Below the pieces are notes generated by a model. It searched no databases, was not told the origin of the DNA, and worked only from the letters and a program-made list of their open reading frames with translations. From CAZPQV01 sp964588705 (GTDB lineage: Bacteria > Bacteroidota > Bacteroidia > Flavobacteriales > Weeksellaceae): DNA of 64,000 nt. This document shows, in pieces, positions 43,083 to 52,415 of this stretch. Where the stretch lies: assembly GCA_964588705.1 (NCBI GenBank), contig CAZPQV010000001.1:26290-90289 (forward strand), in the 5' to 3' direction. The translations under genes were made by a program, and so were the position numbers. Each line of letters begins with the position of its first letter. Position 1 is the stretch's first letter.

Positions 43083-44777
43083 TTACTCGGTTGCAACCGA
43101 ATCATCGCCTCGACCATCTGCAACACCTGTGATATTTCCGTTTTCGTCGATTAGAATCAGTTCTGTTCTTCCAATTTGATTGATTCTAATGATTTTATAT
43201 CCCATTTTTTCAAGATCAGAAATCGTGGTTTCTGGAAATCCTTTTTCTACTGAAACAGTTTCAGGTAACCATTGATGATGGAATTTCGGAGCATTTACCG
43301 AAAGATTAGGATTCATTTTAAAATCAACAATATTCACGATACTCTGATAAACGGAAGTCGGAATTGTTGTTCCTCCAGGAGTTCCGACAACGATGTAAGG
43401 TTTACCGTTTTTCAAAACAATCGTTGGCGTCATTGAAGAAAGCATTCTTTTTCCCGGTTCAATTTTATTGGCTTCACCGCCGACTGCCCCAAACATATTG
43501 GGAACGCCAGGTTTTATGGAGAAATCATCCATTTCATTATTCAGGAAAAATCCTGCGCCGGAAACCACCACTTTGCTGCCGTAAAGTCCATTCAAAGTAG
43601 TTGTAATTGCTGCGGCATTTCCGTCTTTATCTACGATTGAAATATGGGTAGTCTCTATGCTTTCGCTGCTTGGATTAATGATTATTCCAACCTCTGCACT
43701 TGCAGTTGCTTTCTCAGGATTGTAGGATTTCCAGCGGTTTTTTAGATATTCATCAGAAATCAGCATTTCAGTTTTATCTGTGATGAAATTAGGATCACCC
43801 ATATATTCCGCACGGTCTGCAAACGCTCTTCGTTCAGCTTCCACCATAATCTGAACCGCTTTAGTTGAGTTATGCTGATGTTGATCTAAATTTTCATAAT
43901 TGCTCATTTTCAGCATTTGCGCGAGAAGAATTCCACCGGAAGATGGCAGTGGCATGGAAACAATTTCGTGACCTTTATAATCAAAAACGATAGGTTTTCT
44001 TTCAACGGACTTGTAACTTTTTAAATCTTTTAATGTGATAATTCCATTGCCCCGTTTCATTTCGGCAACGGTTAGTTCGGCTGTTTTGCCTGCATAAAAA
44101 CCATTTTCGCCATCTTTCTGAATTCTTTTTAGCGTTTCAGCCAAATCTTTCTGAATCAGTAAATCACCGGCTTTCCAAGGTTCGTCTTTGGTAAATGCGG
44201 TTTGACTTTTATTATGTTTTAGAAATTCTTCTTTGTGTGCATTCAGAAGGTTCGCTTCACGTTCCGTAATTGCAAATCCCTGTTCTGCCAAATCAATCGC
44301 CGGTTGAATGAGTTTTTCCATCGGAAGATTACAGTGTTTTAATGTAGTAAAAAATCCCGAAACTGAACCCGGAACTCCAACCGCAAGTCTGCCGTTTTGT
44401 GAAAGATCGGTGCTGGCATTTCCTTTTTTGTCCAAATACATGTCGCGATATGCCTTTGCAGGAGCGGTTTCTCTGAAATCTATCGTGAACTTCTCACCGG
44501 TATTTTTTACACCTACAATAAAGCCACCGCCTCCAATATTTCCTGCTTGCGGATAGACCACGGCAAGCGCATATTGCGTCGCAACTGCTGCATCGTAAGC
44601 ATTTCCTCCCATTTTCAGAATTTTCGCTCCTGCTTCACTGGCTAAAGGGTGGGCAGAAACGACAACTCCTTTATTTTTCACACGGATTTCCTTCACCGTA
44701 TTAAAATCGGTAAACTGAGCATTGATCGTTGTAGAAAGAAGGATTACAAAAGAAAACAGGGATTTTATAAGTCTCAT
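43083..44777 (-). CDS. ggt: gamma-glutamyltransferase
   Basis: A 564-residue exported Ntn hydrolase with signal MRLIKSLFSFVILLSTTINA. It matures by self-cleavage before the Thr of TTHISIVDKDGNAAA (about residue 375). Large-subunit markers are GAKILKMGGNAYDAAVATQ, NIGGGGFIVGVK, DFRETAP and VGVPGSVSGF. Small-subunit markers are LNNEMDDFS, SSMTPTIVLKNGKP and GTPGGTTIP. It hydrolyses or transfers gamma-glutamyl groups of glutathione. The next minus-strand gene upstream is an exported peptidase 18 nt away, probably cotranscribed. Confidence 0.95.
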   Translation of the reverse strand: MRLIKSLFSFVILLSTTINAQFTDFNTVKEIRVKNKGVVVSAHPLASEAGAKILKMGGNAYDAAVATQYALAVVYPQAGNIGGGGFIVGVKNTGEKFTIDFRETAPAKAYRDMYLDKKGNASTDLSQNGRLAVGVPGSVSGFFTTLKHCNLPMEKLIQPAIDLAEQGFAITEREANLLNAHKEEFLKHNKSQTAFTKDEPWKAGDLLIQKDLAETLKRIQKDGENGFYAGKTAELTVAEMKRGNGIITLKDLKSYKSVERKPIVFDYKGHEIVSMPLPSSGGILLAQMLKMSNYENLDQHQHNSTKAVQIMVEAERRAFADRAEYMGDPNFITDKTEMLISDEYLKNRWKSYNPEKATASAEVGIIINPSSESIETTHISIVDKDGNAAAITTTLNGLYGSKVVVSGAGFFLNNEMDDFSIKPGVPNMFGAVGGEANKIEPGKRMLSSMTPTIVLKNGKPYIVVGTPGGTTIPTSVYQSIVNIVDFKMNPNLSVNAPKFHHQWLPETVSVEKGFPETTISDLEKMGYKIIRINQIGRTELILIDENGNITGVADGRGDDSVATE

Positions 44778-44795
44778 TTTAAGTAATTTTTTTTA

Positions 44796-45791
44796 TTAAT
44801 AATTAGCTTCGTTAGCCATATTCCAAACGTTGAGATAAGCGGCTTTAGTAATGTCAATCAGTTTGTCCCAATTGATTTTTTGCGGGATATCACTGGGTTG
44901 ATGGTAATCCGGGTGTCCATCGGTATGATACCACAAAATTGGAATTCCCGCCTGCGCAAACGAACCGTTGTCGCTGCCGCCAACCGGATTTTCCCACGAC
45001 CGATAATCAGGTTCTAAAATTAACCGATGTTTTTTGATATCATCACGCAGCCACTTTTCAAAGTTCGGATGCTTTGCCGTGTAGAAAAATACCACATGAT
45101 TGGTTTTTTCTTCATTATTATTACGGCCAATCATATCGAAATTCAGATAACTTTTTACGTTCTTAATCTGCGGAGAAGTGCTGACGAAATTCTTTGAGCC
45201 AAGAAGACCTTTTTCTTCACCATCCCAAAATGCAAAAATTATGGTCCGTAAAGGTTGTTTTCCGTGTTCTGACATTGCTTTGGCAATCTGCAAGACCGCC
45301 GAAACTCCTGAAGCATTGTCATCAGCACCATTGAAAATCTGATCTCCGGAAAGGTTTTTATCCATTCCTAAATGATCGTAGTGAGCACCGACAATCACAG
45401 ATTCATCTTTCAGTTTTCCCGGAATCATACCAAGAATATTTTTCATTTTTAAAGTACGGTGAATTCCTTTGGACTTTACCGATTGAACTGAATCGGCCAC
45501 CGAATGCCATCTTGAATTTTTCTTATTGCTTTGTACGGCTTCAAAATGCTGATAATAATGATCTGAAAGAGGCTGAATCCCAATTTCCTTCAGTTTGGAA
45601 AAAATATATTCTGCAGCGATATTTCCGCCTGTGCTGCCTGCTTCCCGGCCTTCAACTGCGTCGGAAGCCAAAAAACCGATGATGGCTTCAGCATTTTGCT
45701 TATTAATTCTATTTAAATCTTTGGAAGAAGTCTGGCCAAAAACAAATAGCGAAAATGATAAAAGAATGAGTGAAAAAAGCCTTTGCTGCAT
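44796..45791 (-). CDS. M28 family metallopeptidase
   Basis: A 331-residue exported zinc aminopeptidase with signal MQQRLFSLILLSFSLFVFGQ. Metal ligands are in IVGAHYDHLGM (His, Asp), NGADDNASGVSAVLQIA (Asp), FAFWDGEEKGLLGS (Glu-Glu) and YHTDGHPDYHQPSD (final His). It probably trims peptides in the periplasm or outside. With ggt downstream in the same unit, the pair could work in glutathione or peptide scavenging; this is inferred from position only. Confidence 0.92.
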   Translation of the reverse strand: MQQRLFSLILLSFSLFVFGQTSSKDLNRINKQNAEAIIGFLASDAVEGREAGSTGGNIAAEYIFSKLKEIGIQPLSDHYYQHFEAVQSNKKNSRWHSVADSVQSVKSKGIHRTLKMKNILGMIPGKLKDESVIVGAHYDHLGMDKNLSGDQIFNGADDNASGVSAVLQIAKAMSEHGKQPLRTIIFAFWDGEEKGLLGSKNFVSTSPQIKNVKSYLNFDMIGRNNNEEKTNHVVFFYTAKHPNFEKWLRDDIKKHRLILEPDYRSWENPVGGSDNGSFAQAGIPILWYHTDGHPDYHQPSDIPQKINWDKLIDITKAAYLNVWNMANEANY

Positions 45792-45937
45792 TAATCTGGA
45801 ATTTTGAAACCATAAATTTACAAAAGAAAGTAATGATGTGTTGCAAAAGATGAATTTTGTTGATTTTTCAACTGAGTTAATGCTTTAAACGAGTAGAATT
45901 TTTATTATTTTTGTTCAAATATCAATTTCATAATATA

Positions 45938-46900
45938 ATGAGTTCATCCACAGAAAAAATTCTTATTACAGGGGCTTTAGGGCAAATAGGCACCGAATTG
46001 ACCAACAGACTAATCGAGATTTACGGAGATGAAAATGTAGTTGCTTCAGGACTCGACCGTTGGGATAAAAAACTGACCAAAGCCAAGTATTATGAAAGGA
46101 TGGATGTAACCAATACGCAGTTGGTACGTCAGGTGATAAAAGATTACGGAATTACCACGGTTTATCATTTAGCTTCTTTGCTTTCAGGAACCTCTGAAAA
46201 ACAACCGCTTTTCGCATGGAAACTTAACGTGGAACCATTAATTAATTTCTGTGAAATGGCGAGAGAAGGGCTTATTCAGAAAATTTTCTGGCCAAGTTCG
46301 ATCGCTGTTTTTGGGAAAGGAATTCCAAAACATAATGTAGGGCAGGATGTTGTGCTTAATCCTACTACTGTTTACGGTATTTCTAAACTTGCGGGAGAGC
46401 AGTGGTGCGATTATTATTCTGACAAGCACGGCGTAGATGTGCGCAGTATACGCTATCCCGGGCTGATTTCGTGGAAGACTCCTGCAGGTGGCGGAACTAC
46501 CGATTATGCTGTGGAAATTTATTACGAAGCCATAGAAGAAGGAAAGTACAAAAGCTTTATTTCGGAAAATACAGCAATGCCAATGCTGTACATGGATGAC
46601 GCTATCAATGCAACATTGAAACTGATGCAGGCACCTAAAGAAAATGTCACCGTTCGCACGTCCTACAATTTAGGTGGAATGTCATTTACTCCGGCTCAAC
46701 TTGCAGAAGAAATCAAAAAGGAAATTCCAGGATTCGAAATCTCTTACGAACCGGATTTCCGTCAGGCGATTGCGGATTCGTGGCCGGCTTCTATTGACGA
46801 TTCTGTTGCAAAAAAAGACTGGGGCTTAACGTATGATTTTGACATTACTGAGATGACGAAAGATATGATTAAGAATCTTCGTGTAAAACTTGGTAAATAA
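45938..46900 (+). CDS. tdh: L-threonine 3-dehydrogenase, SDR (epimerase-like) type
   Basis: A 320-residue extended short-chain dehydrogenase. The NAD motif TGALGQIG (11-18) and catalytic YGISK (Tyr146, Lys150) are clear. Segments SSIAVFGKGIPKHNVGQD, RYPGLISWKTPAGGGTTDYA and MPMLYMDDAINAT, and the end FRQAIADSWPASIDDS, are those of the SDR-type threonine dehydrogenases known from Flavobacterium, distinct from zinc-dependent Tdh. The enzyme would convert threonine to 2-amino-3-ketobutyrate. No kbl partner is adjacent. The ATG follows a TATTTTTG box by 24 nt. Confidence 0.87.
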   Translation: MSSSTEKILITGALGQIGTELTNRLIEIYGDENVVASGLDRWDKKLTKAKYYERMDVTNTQLVRQVIKDYGITTVYHLASLLSGTSEKQPLFAWKLNVEPLINFCEMAREGLIQKIFWPSSIAVFGKGIPKHNVGQDVVLNPTTVYGISKLAGEQWCDYYSDKHGVDVRSIRYPGLISWKTPAGGGTTDYAVEIYYEAIEEGKYKSFISENTAMPMLYMDDAINATLKLMQAPKENVTVRTSYNLGGMSFTPAQLAEEIKKEIPGFEISYEPDFRQAIADSWPASIDDSVAKKDWGLTYDFDITEMTKDMIKNLRVKLGK

Positions 46901-46976
46901 TAAAATTAACTTTAATTAAAATTTATAAATAACTATTGATTATAATGTTATAAGTTTTAATTATAATTTACTTTAA

Positions 46977-47729
46977 ATGATTTTGTTAACGTTCAATATC
47001 TTGAAGCCGGAGAATCTTAAGACTGACGGAAGCAAATTTTCAGATGAAGAACTGTATAAAATCATCGCACAGAATACCAATGCTGTCCTTCGCATTTTGG
47101 AAAATCATGATGTGAAAGCAACCTTTTTTATCGAGATTTCTATCGCTGAAAATAATGCAGAATTTTTAAAAAAAATTATTTCAAAAGGACATGAAGTGGC
47201 ATTTTACAATAAAGGTTCCTCGGTAAAAGAAACTGAAAATGCCAAAACATTTGTAGAAAAATTTCTTGAGAAACCTGTTCGCGGAATTCGGCAAAAAGAT
47301 ACTGGACTTACGGTTGAGGAAATAAAATCTCTTGAGTATACATATATTTCGAAAATCGAGGACTCTAATTTGCTTTTTCCAATTCGAAGGTTGCAAAGAA
47401 CTACAGAAATTATTGAAATACAGGGAGTAAGCATCGTGCCGGAAAGTATTTCACCTTATCTTCAGCTGCCTTATAACGATTTCATTTTTCAGATGGTGCC
47501 AATGCAGTACTATCAAAATATGGTTTTTGAAAGTGTAAAAAATTCAGAGTTTGTTCAGATCTATTTGGATATCAATCAGTTTACAGATTTCCAGCAAATT
47601 AAACTTAAAATTCCTTTTTACAGAAAGTATAATTCCGGCAAAAAAATGGAGGATAAACTGGAAGAATTTCTATCCTTCATCAATAAAAAAGAATTGGCCG
47701 TTTCTCGGATGAAAGACTATATCATTTAA
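46977..47729 (+). CDS. polysaccharide deacetylase-like protein with degenerate active site
   Basis: A 250-residue NodB-fold protein. The recognisable core is HDVKATFFIEISIAENNAEF and KKIISKGHEVAFYNKGSS. In active deacetylases the latter reads GHE(I/L)xxHxxxH, and these metal-binding histidines are missing here (FYNKGS). The usual early Asp-Asp pair is also not evident. It is therefore probably non-catalytic or has changed function. The last third is a predicted helical tail (KMEDKLEEFLSFINKKEL). It converges on the lipoprotein gene with a 4-nt overlap. Confidence 0.65.
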   Translation: MILLTFNILKPENLKTDGSKFSDEELYKIIAQNTNAVLRILENHDVKATFFIEISIAENNAEFLKKIISKGHEVAFYNKGSSVKETENAKTFVEKFLEKPVRGIRQKDTGLTVEEIKSLEYTYISKIEDSNLLFPIRRLQRTTEIIEIQGVSIVPESISPYLQLPYNDFIFQMVPMQYYQNMVFESVKNSEFVQIYLDINQFTDFQQIKLKIPFYRKYNSGKKMEDKLEEFLSFINKKELAVSRMKDYII

Positions 47730-48376
47730 TTGGTTTTCATTCCGAATTCTTGAAGTCTCAGGTTTCTGTAATCACTTTTAAATTGCAGTGTATCAGTATA
47801 TTGAAAGTATTGAGATTCGTTATTTTTGAAATTATATTCGATAAAGAACGGTAATTTTTCATCGCCATTTCCAAGTAAAACAGCTTCATCATCATTTTTC
47901 CAATAAGCCGCTTCAATTCTGTAAGAAGGTCCGAAAAATGCGATTCTATGCTTTGTTTTTTCAGGGAGATTTACCAAAATAACTTCCTGATCCGCTTCAA
48001 ATCCGAGGTTTCCGTCTGTTGCAATAAACCAGTTGTAACTGTCGAAATCAATATACTTTTTCTGATTGGGGCTGTAAACCAAAAAAGGTTCATATATTTT
48101 ATCAAAACCTTCATCAAATCTGGCTTTAGTGTTGGTTTCCTGATAGTTTATTTTCTGTACGGGAGAAGTTTCAAATTTTTCTAAAGCAAAATCCGGACTC
48201 TGAATTTTGTAATAGTTAATCCAAGCATTTAATCTTTTATCAATTGAATCTGCTTTCACATCCGTTTGTACGGAATTTGTTGCTGTTGAATTATTTTCTT
48301 GCTGAACCGAAGATTCAGGCTTTTTATCAGTGCATTCCAGCACAAGAAAAACAGATAATAAAAGATACTTTTTCAC
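47726..48376 (-). CDS. putative lipoprotein of unknown function
   Basis: A 216-residue protein with a short hydrophobic N-terminus MKKYLLLSVFLVLECTDKK; the Cys at position 15 after VLE is a slightly irregular lipobox. A Ser/Asn/Gln-rich spacer follows, and a domain with YEPFLVYSPNQKKYIDFDSYNW, NLGFEADQEVILVN and YFQYTDTLQFKSDY. I do not recognise the family. It is probably surface- or periplasm-attached. Confidence 0.7.
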   Translation of the reverse strand: MKKYLLLSVFLVLECTDKKPESSVQQENNSTATNSVQTDVKADSIDKRLNAWINYYKIQSPDFALEKFETSPVQKINYQETNTKARFDEGFDKIYEPFLVYSPNQKKYIDFDSYNWFIATDGNLGFEADQEVILVNLPEKTKHRIAFFGPSYRIEAAYWKNDDEAVLLGNGDEKLPFFIEYNFKNNESQYFQYTDTLQFKSDYRNLRLQEFGMKTN

Positions 48377-48451
48377 AAAACTAAATTAGTAAATTTCAAC
48401 AACTTCTTGCGTCAAACCACAGTTCCCGTCAAAAAAAATTATCTTTGCCGA

Positions 48452-49804
48452 ATGAAAACCACGTTTGCAGATTTCGATTTATCGGAAAGAATTTTAGATG
48501 TTTTAGCCGATTTGGAGCTTTTTGAGCCTACACCAATTCAGGAAAAAAGTTTCAAACCAATACTTTCCGGCCGCGATATTATGGGAATTGCGCAAACCGG
48601 GACTGGTAAAACTTTGGCTTATTTGCTACCGGTTCTGAAGATGTGGAAGTATAACAAAAGCGGAAATCCAACGGTTTTGGTTTTGGTTCCAACACGTGAA
48701 TTGGTGGTGCAGGTGACGGAAATTCTTGAAAAACTAACCCAAAATCTTACCGCAAGAATCATTGGTATTTATGGAGGAAAAAACATCAATACGCAGAAAC
48801 TGCTGTTTAACGACGGTTGCGATATTTTGGTTGGAACTCCGGGGCGAGTGATGGATTTGGCGATTGATAATGCCATTTCACTGAAGGAAGTTCAGAAATT
48901 AATCATCGATGAATTTGATGAAATGCTGAATCTTGGTTTTCGCCCGCAACTGACACACATCTTTGAAATGATGAAGTTTAAGAGACAGAATATTCTGTTT
49001 TCTGCGACAATGACGGAAGCTGTAGATGATATGCTGGAAGAATATTTTGCGAATCCAATTGAAATCTCATTGGCAAAATCCGGAACGCCACTTGAAAAAA
49101 TTGAACAAACTGCGTATAAGGTCGAAAACTTCAATACTAAAATTAATTTGCTGAAACATTTGCGTGAGACGGAAGATGAGCTGTCCAAGATATTGATTTT
49201 CAATAATAATAAGCGCCACGCCGATTTACTTTTTACAAAAATTGATGAATTTTTCCCTGGTGAATTTGATGTGATTCATTCCAATAAATCTCAAAACTAC
49301 CGTCTGAAAGCAATGAAAAGTTTTGAAGATGAAGAAGTTAGAGGATTGATTACGACGGATGTTATGGCAAGGGGTCTTGATATTTCGAACATTACGCACG
49401 TCATCAATTTTGAAGTGCCGGAGGTTCCGGAGCAATATATTCACAGAATTGGTAGAACCGGTCGTGCTGATAAAGACGGTAAGTCCATCACTTTTGTTAC
49501 CAAGAAAGAAGAACCTTTATTACTTGATATTGAAGTTCTTATGAACAAAGAATTATCGTTCACAGATTTCCCTGAGGAAGTAAAAATTGATCCGAAGAAA
49601 ATTGCTTCTGAACAGGACGAAGTGAAAATGAAAAATGCTCATACGGTGAAGATTGAAGAAGGAGGCGGAGCTTTTCATGAAAAGAAAGACAAGAATAAAA
49701 AAATTAATCTTGGAGGTCCACATAAAAGAAATAAACCTAAATCGAAACCCGGAGCTAACCGTGCGCAGGCCAAAGCTAAATCAAAAGCCAGAAGAAAGAA
49801 ATAA
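48452..49804 (+). CDS. DEAD-box ATP-dependent RNA helicase
   Basis: A 450-residue helicase. Q motif TPIQEKSF, motif I AQTGTGKT (47-54), Ia PTRELVVQ, GG, TPGRVMD, motif II DEFD (variant of DEAD), SATM, then domain 2 with IFNNNKRHADLLF, TTDVMARGLDIS and HRIGRTGRADKDG. A basic tail (KSKPGANRAQAKAKSKARRKK) probably binds RNA. It is of the RhlE/SrmB-like group involved in ribosome assembly or cold adaptation. The start MKTTFADFDLSERIL is used; a TATCTTTG box (48440-48447) ends 4 nt before it. Confidence 0.93.
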   Translation: MKTTFADFDLSERILDVLADLELFEPTPIQEKSFKPILSGRDIMGIAQTGTGKTLAYLLPVLKMWKYNKSGNPTVLVLVPTRELVVQVTEILEKLTQNLTARIIGIYGGKNINTQKLLFNDGCDILVGTPGRVMDLAIDNAISLKEVQKLIIDEFDEMLNLGFRPQLTHIFEMMKFKRQNILFSATMTEAVDDMLEEYFANPIEISLAKSGTPLEKIEQTAYKVENFNTKINLLKHLRETEDELSKILIFNNNKRHADLLFTKIDEFFPGEFDVIHSNKSQNYRLKAMKSFEDEEVRGLITTDVMARGLDISNITHVINFEVPEVPEQYIHRIGRTGRADKDGKSITFVTKKEEPLLLDIEVLMNKELSFTDFPEEVKIDPKKIASEQDEVKMKNAHTVKIEEGGGAFHEKKDKNKKINLGGPHKRNKPKSKPGANRAQAKAKSKARRKK

Positions 49805-49848
49805 AAAACCGTCCCGAAATTCGGAACGGCAATATATTATTCCACCGT

Positions 49849-49887
49849 GCATCCTGCACCATGCGCCATGCACCAGCATCCTGCACC
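49849..49887. repeat. GCATCCTGCACC direct repeat between converging genes
   Basis: Two exact copies of GCATCCTGCACC (49849-49860, 49876-49887) are separated by the related ATGCGCCATGCACCA. Just before them a 10-bp inverted repeat CCGTCCCGAA / TTCGGAACGG (49809-49829, one mismatch) may act as a terminator for the helicase gene, though no T run follows. Confidence 0.65.
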
Positions 49888-49895
49888 TTATACCA

Positions 49896-51059
49896 TCAAT
49901 AACTCATCTCCACGATTTTATAAGCATCCTGCGGCGAAAGTTTTCGATATTCTCCCTGTCCAAGCCAGTTTCTGTCAAGAAAAGCTTTTTCAACTTTTCC
50001 GGCAGTTTCATTATAACTTTCGTTATATTCTGAAAGTTTAGTTTTAATTCCTAAACCGTGGAAGAATTCTTCCATTTTCTGGATTCCTTTTTCGGCTTTT
50101 TCTTCTGTTGAACCGTCAGTAATATTCCAAACACGTTCGGCATATTGAGCCAGTTTTTCCTTCTTTGTTTCCATATTATAACGGTAGTGCGATGGTGCAA
50201 TGATGGCTAAAGTTCTGGCGTGATCGATGCCATATTGTGCCGTAAGTTCGTGCCCGATTCCGTGTACAGCCCAATCTGTAGGAACGCCTTTGGCAATAAG
50301 TCCGTTCAGCGCCATGGTGCAGCACCACATAAAGTTTGCGGCAGCATCATAATCGAATTCTTCTTTCATTACTTTTGGAGCAACTTCCTGAAGGGTTTGA
50401 AGGATGCTTTCAGAAAAGCGGTCTTGCAGAGTAGCAGGAGTTTTGTAAGTCATATACTGTTCCAAGACGTGGGAATAGGCATCAACAATACCGTTGGCAA
50501 TCTGACGTTTCGGAATGGAACGAATCACTTCCGGATCGAGAATTGAGACTTCAGGAAAAAGTCCCGGACCTCCGGAAGACAGCTTTTCTCCCGTTCCTCT
50601 TCTTGAAATGACGTATCCTGAATTCATTTCGGAACCGGTTGCCGGAAGCGTAAGAACGGTTGCAAAAGGAAGTGCATCTCCTTCGTAGGTTCTTACCGGT
50701 TTCTTCAGAATATTCCAAGGTTCGCCATCGTATTTTGCAGCGGCTGCAAGAAATTTTGTTCCGTCAATCACTGAACCACCGCCAACTGCAAGAAGATAGT
50801 TGATATTCTTTTCTTTGATGACTTTCAAGGCCTCAATGAGAACTTCATATTCAGGATTGGCCGGAATTCCACCAAATTCTTCAATATTAAAATCTTTTAG
50901 CGCCTCTTTTACCTGATTGTAAACGCCGTTACTTTTAATACTTCCACCGCCATATAGCATCAGGATATGGGCATCTTTTGGAAGTTCTTTATTTAGTTTT
51001 GCGATTTCACCTTTACCAAAAATAATTTTGGTTGGATTTTTAAATTCGAAATTGAGCAT
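49896..51059 (-). CDS. iron-containing alcohol dehydrogenase (YqhD/butanol dehydrogenase-like)
   Basis: A 387-residue group III alcohol dehydrogenase. NADPH-binding LAVGGGSVIDGTKFLAAA matches YqhD. Metal ligands are in VDAYSHVLEQY (Asp, His) and HGIGHELTAQYGIDHARTLA (two His). Others are TLPATGSEMNSGYVIS and the N-terminus FEFKNPTKIIFGKGEI. It reduces short-chain aldehydes, often those formed by lipid peroxidation or sugars. A TAAATTTG box lies at 51076-51083. Confidence 0.93.
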   Translation of the reverse strand: MLNFEFKNPTKIIFGKGEIAKLNKELPKDAHILMLYGGGSIKSNGVYNQVKEALKDFNIEEFGGIPANPEYEVLIEALKVIKEKNINYLLAVGGGSVIDGTKFLAAAAKYDGEPWNILKKPVRTYEGDALPFATVLTLPATGSEMNSGYVISRRGTGEKLSSGGPGLFPEVSILDPEVIRSIPKRQIANGIVDAYSHVLEQYMTYKTPATLQDRFSESILQTLQEVAPKVMKEEFDYDAAANFMWCCTMALNGLIAKGVPTDWAVHGIGHELTAQYGIDHARTLAIIAPSHYRYNMETKKEKLAQYAERVWNITDGSTEEKAEKGIQKMEEFFHGLGIKTKLSEYNESYNETAGKVEKAFLDRNWLGQGEYRKLSPQDAYKIVEMSY

Positions 51060-51489
51060 ATCTGTAAATTTTACTCAAATTTAGTTAATATTCTGCTCAC
51101 CTTATTAATTTTCTTCGAAATACCGATGGTTAGGACGTTGTTATTTTTTTAAAACATTAATAAAATTTAATATTATAGATAATCCTGTAATTAAACTGGT
51201 TACGGTTTTAAGGAGGCATCAATTCACAAGATTATTGAAGAACATTTCCTATGTATATGCGGTAAACTTGCTCGAGTATGAAGAAGTTGATAAAACACAA
51301 ATATTGATAATATAAATGGTAAAAAGCCACAATATCCAAATCAGAAATTTCGGTTTCCGATTTAGTTTAATTTCAAAATATTTGTAGCTAATAAGCCGTT
51401 TTATACAATTTTCCATAAAATATACCACAGGAAAAAGGTTTCTTACCATCCTTTTGATGTGGTATATTTTACTTTTGTCCCGTAAAATA
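51060..51489. other. 430-bp spacer upstream of the stress operon
   Basis: Apart from the alcohol dehydrogenase -7 box at its left end and the operator/promoter at 51417-51477, it contains AT-rich sequence. One minus-strand frame (51249-51415, ATG beside the operator) would encode a 55-residue peptide with a membrane segment (FLIWILWLFTIYIINI). It has no promoter box and I cannot support it as a gene. Confidence 0.5.
51417..51477 (+). promoter_or_regulatory. operator inverted repeat and -7 box of the usp operon
   Basis: The 13-bp perfect inverted repeat AAAATATACCACA (51417-51429) / TGTGGTATATTTT (51458-51470) has a 28-bp spacer. Its last T is the first base of the -7 box TACTTTTG (51470-51477). 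No good -33 TTTG lies 19-21 bp upstream, which fits activator dependence. The same half-site in the same position relative to the -7 box is found before the araC-type gene at 54018-54058. Confidence 0.75.
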
Positions 51490-52401
51490 ATGATGATGGT
51501 TAATGAAATAAAAAATATACTTGTTCCAATAGATTTTACAAAGAATAATGATAAATTTTTACAAACTGTAGCTGCAATCGCCAAAAGGCATTCCGCCAAA
51601 ATTCATTTGCTGAATGTGGTGAAAACAAATATGTTGGGCTCCGGAACAGTATTCGCCGGCAAGTTCTATTATCACGGTAATACACTGCTTGCCAATTCTG
51701 AAAATCTTTTGGATCAGGAGAAAGAAAAATTAAGACAATTATATCAGGTCAATGCTGAAACCAATTCTGTGATTGGCTCTGTTGCAAGTGCAATAACACA
51801 ATTTGCTGGCGAGCATCATATCGATTTGATAGTAATAGGTGTAGATTATCCAAAGAAAAGACCCGGGTTTATTAGTTCCAATGCTTATGAAATTATAACG
51901 AACACTTTTATTCCTGTGGTTTCAGTGCCATTCAACTGTTCCAAAGCTAAATTCAATAAAATGCTTTTTCCGGTGAGAGATACCGAAGATGTAGTTTCAA
52001 AATTGCAGCCCGTTCTGCCTATTGCAAAACGCAATAATGCCAAAGTAAATTTACTGGGACTTGCATCAGATAGTGCAAAGAATTCTATCATTACTGTTAA
52101 TAATGCTTTAAAATTCTTAAAAGTAAAGATTGCTAAACACAATCTCGACTGTTCTCTGCAGGAGATTCTGATTACAGCAAATCCGGAAGAATATATTCTG
52201 GAAGCAAGTGAAAGTACTAACGCTGATATGGTTGTGGTAAACGTTACTACCGAGAAACCGCTATGCAAAATTTTTAAAAATAATTTTACAGAAAATATTA
52301 TTTACAAATCGAAGATTCCTGTAATGTTTTACAGAAAGAAAAAATCGGAAGATGCATTGAAAGAATTTATAACAATGCCTTACCCAATGCTTCCAATATA
52401 A
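51490..52401 (+). CDS. universal stress protein, tandem UspA domains
   Basis: A 303-residue cytoplasmic protein with two UspA folds (about 6-148 and 155-280). The first begins IKNILVPIDFTKNNDKFLQ and contains DLIVIGVDYP; the second has FNKMLFPVRDTEDVVSKL and ADMVVVNVTTEKPL. The ATP-binding G-x2-G-x9-GS/T motif is not well kept in either half, so it may belong to the non-ATP-binding class. Start: three ATGs in a row from 51490; the first lies 12 nt after the -7 box. First gene of an operon with the acetyltransferase (14 nt) and the racemase. Confidence 0.85.
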   Translation: MMMVNEIKNILVPIDFTKNNDKFLQTVAAIAKRHSAKIHLLNVVKTNMLGSGTVFAGKFYYHGNTLLANSENLLDQEKEKLRQLYQVNAETNSVIGSVASAITQFAGEHHIDLIVIGVDYPKKRPGFISSNAYEIITNTFIPVVSVPFNCSKAKFNKMLFPVRDTEDVVSKLQPVLPIAKRNNAKVNLLGLASDSAKNSIITVNNALKFLKVKIAKHNLDCSLQEILITANPEEYILEASESTNADMVVVNVTTEKPLCKIFKNNFTENIIYKSKIPVMFYRKKKSEDALKEFITMPYPMLPI

Positions 52402-52415
52402 ATCAAATAGAACAA

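Noticed and set aside
51249..51599. 116-codon minus-strand frame overlapping the usp gene start
   Set aside because: More than half is antisense to the usp operator and gene. The remaining 55 codons have a membrane-like stretch but no promoter or recognisable family.
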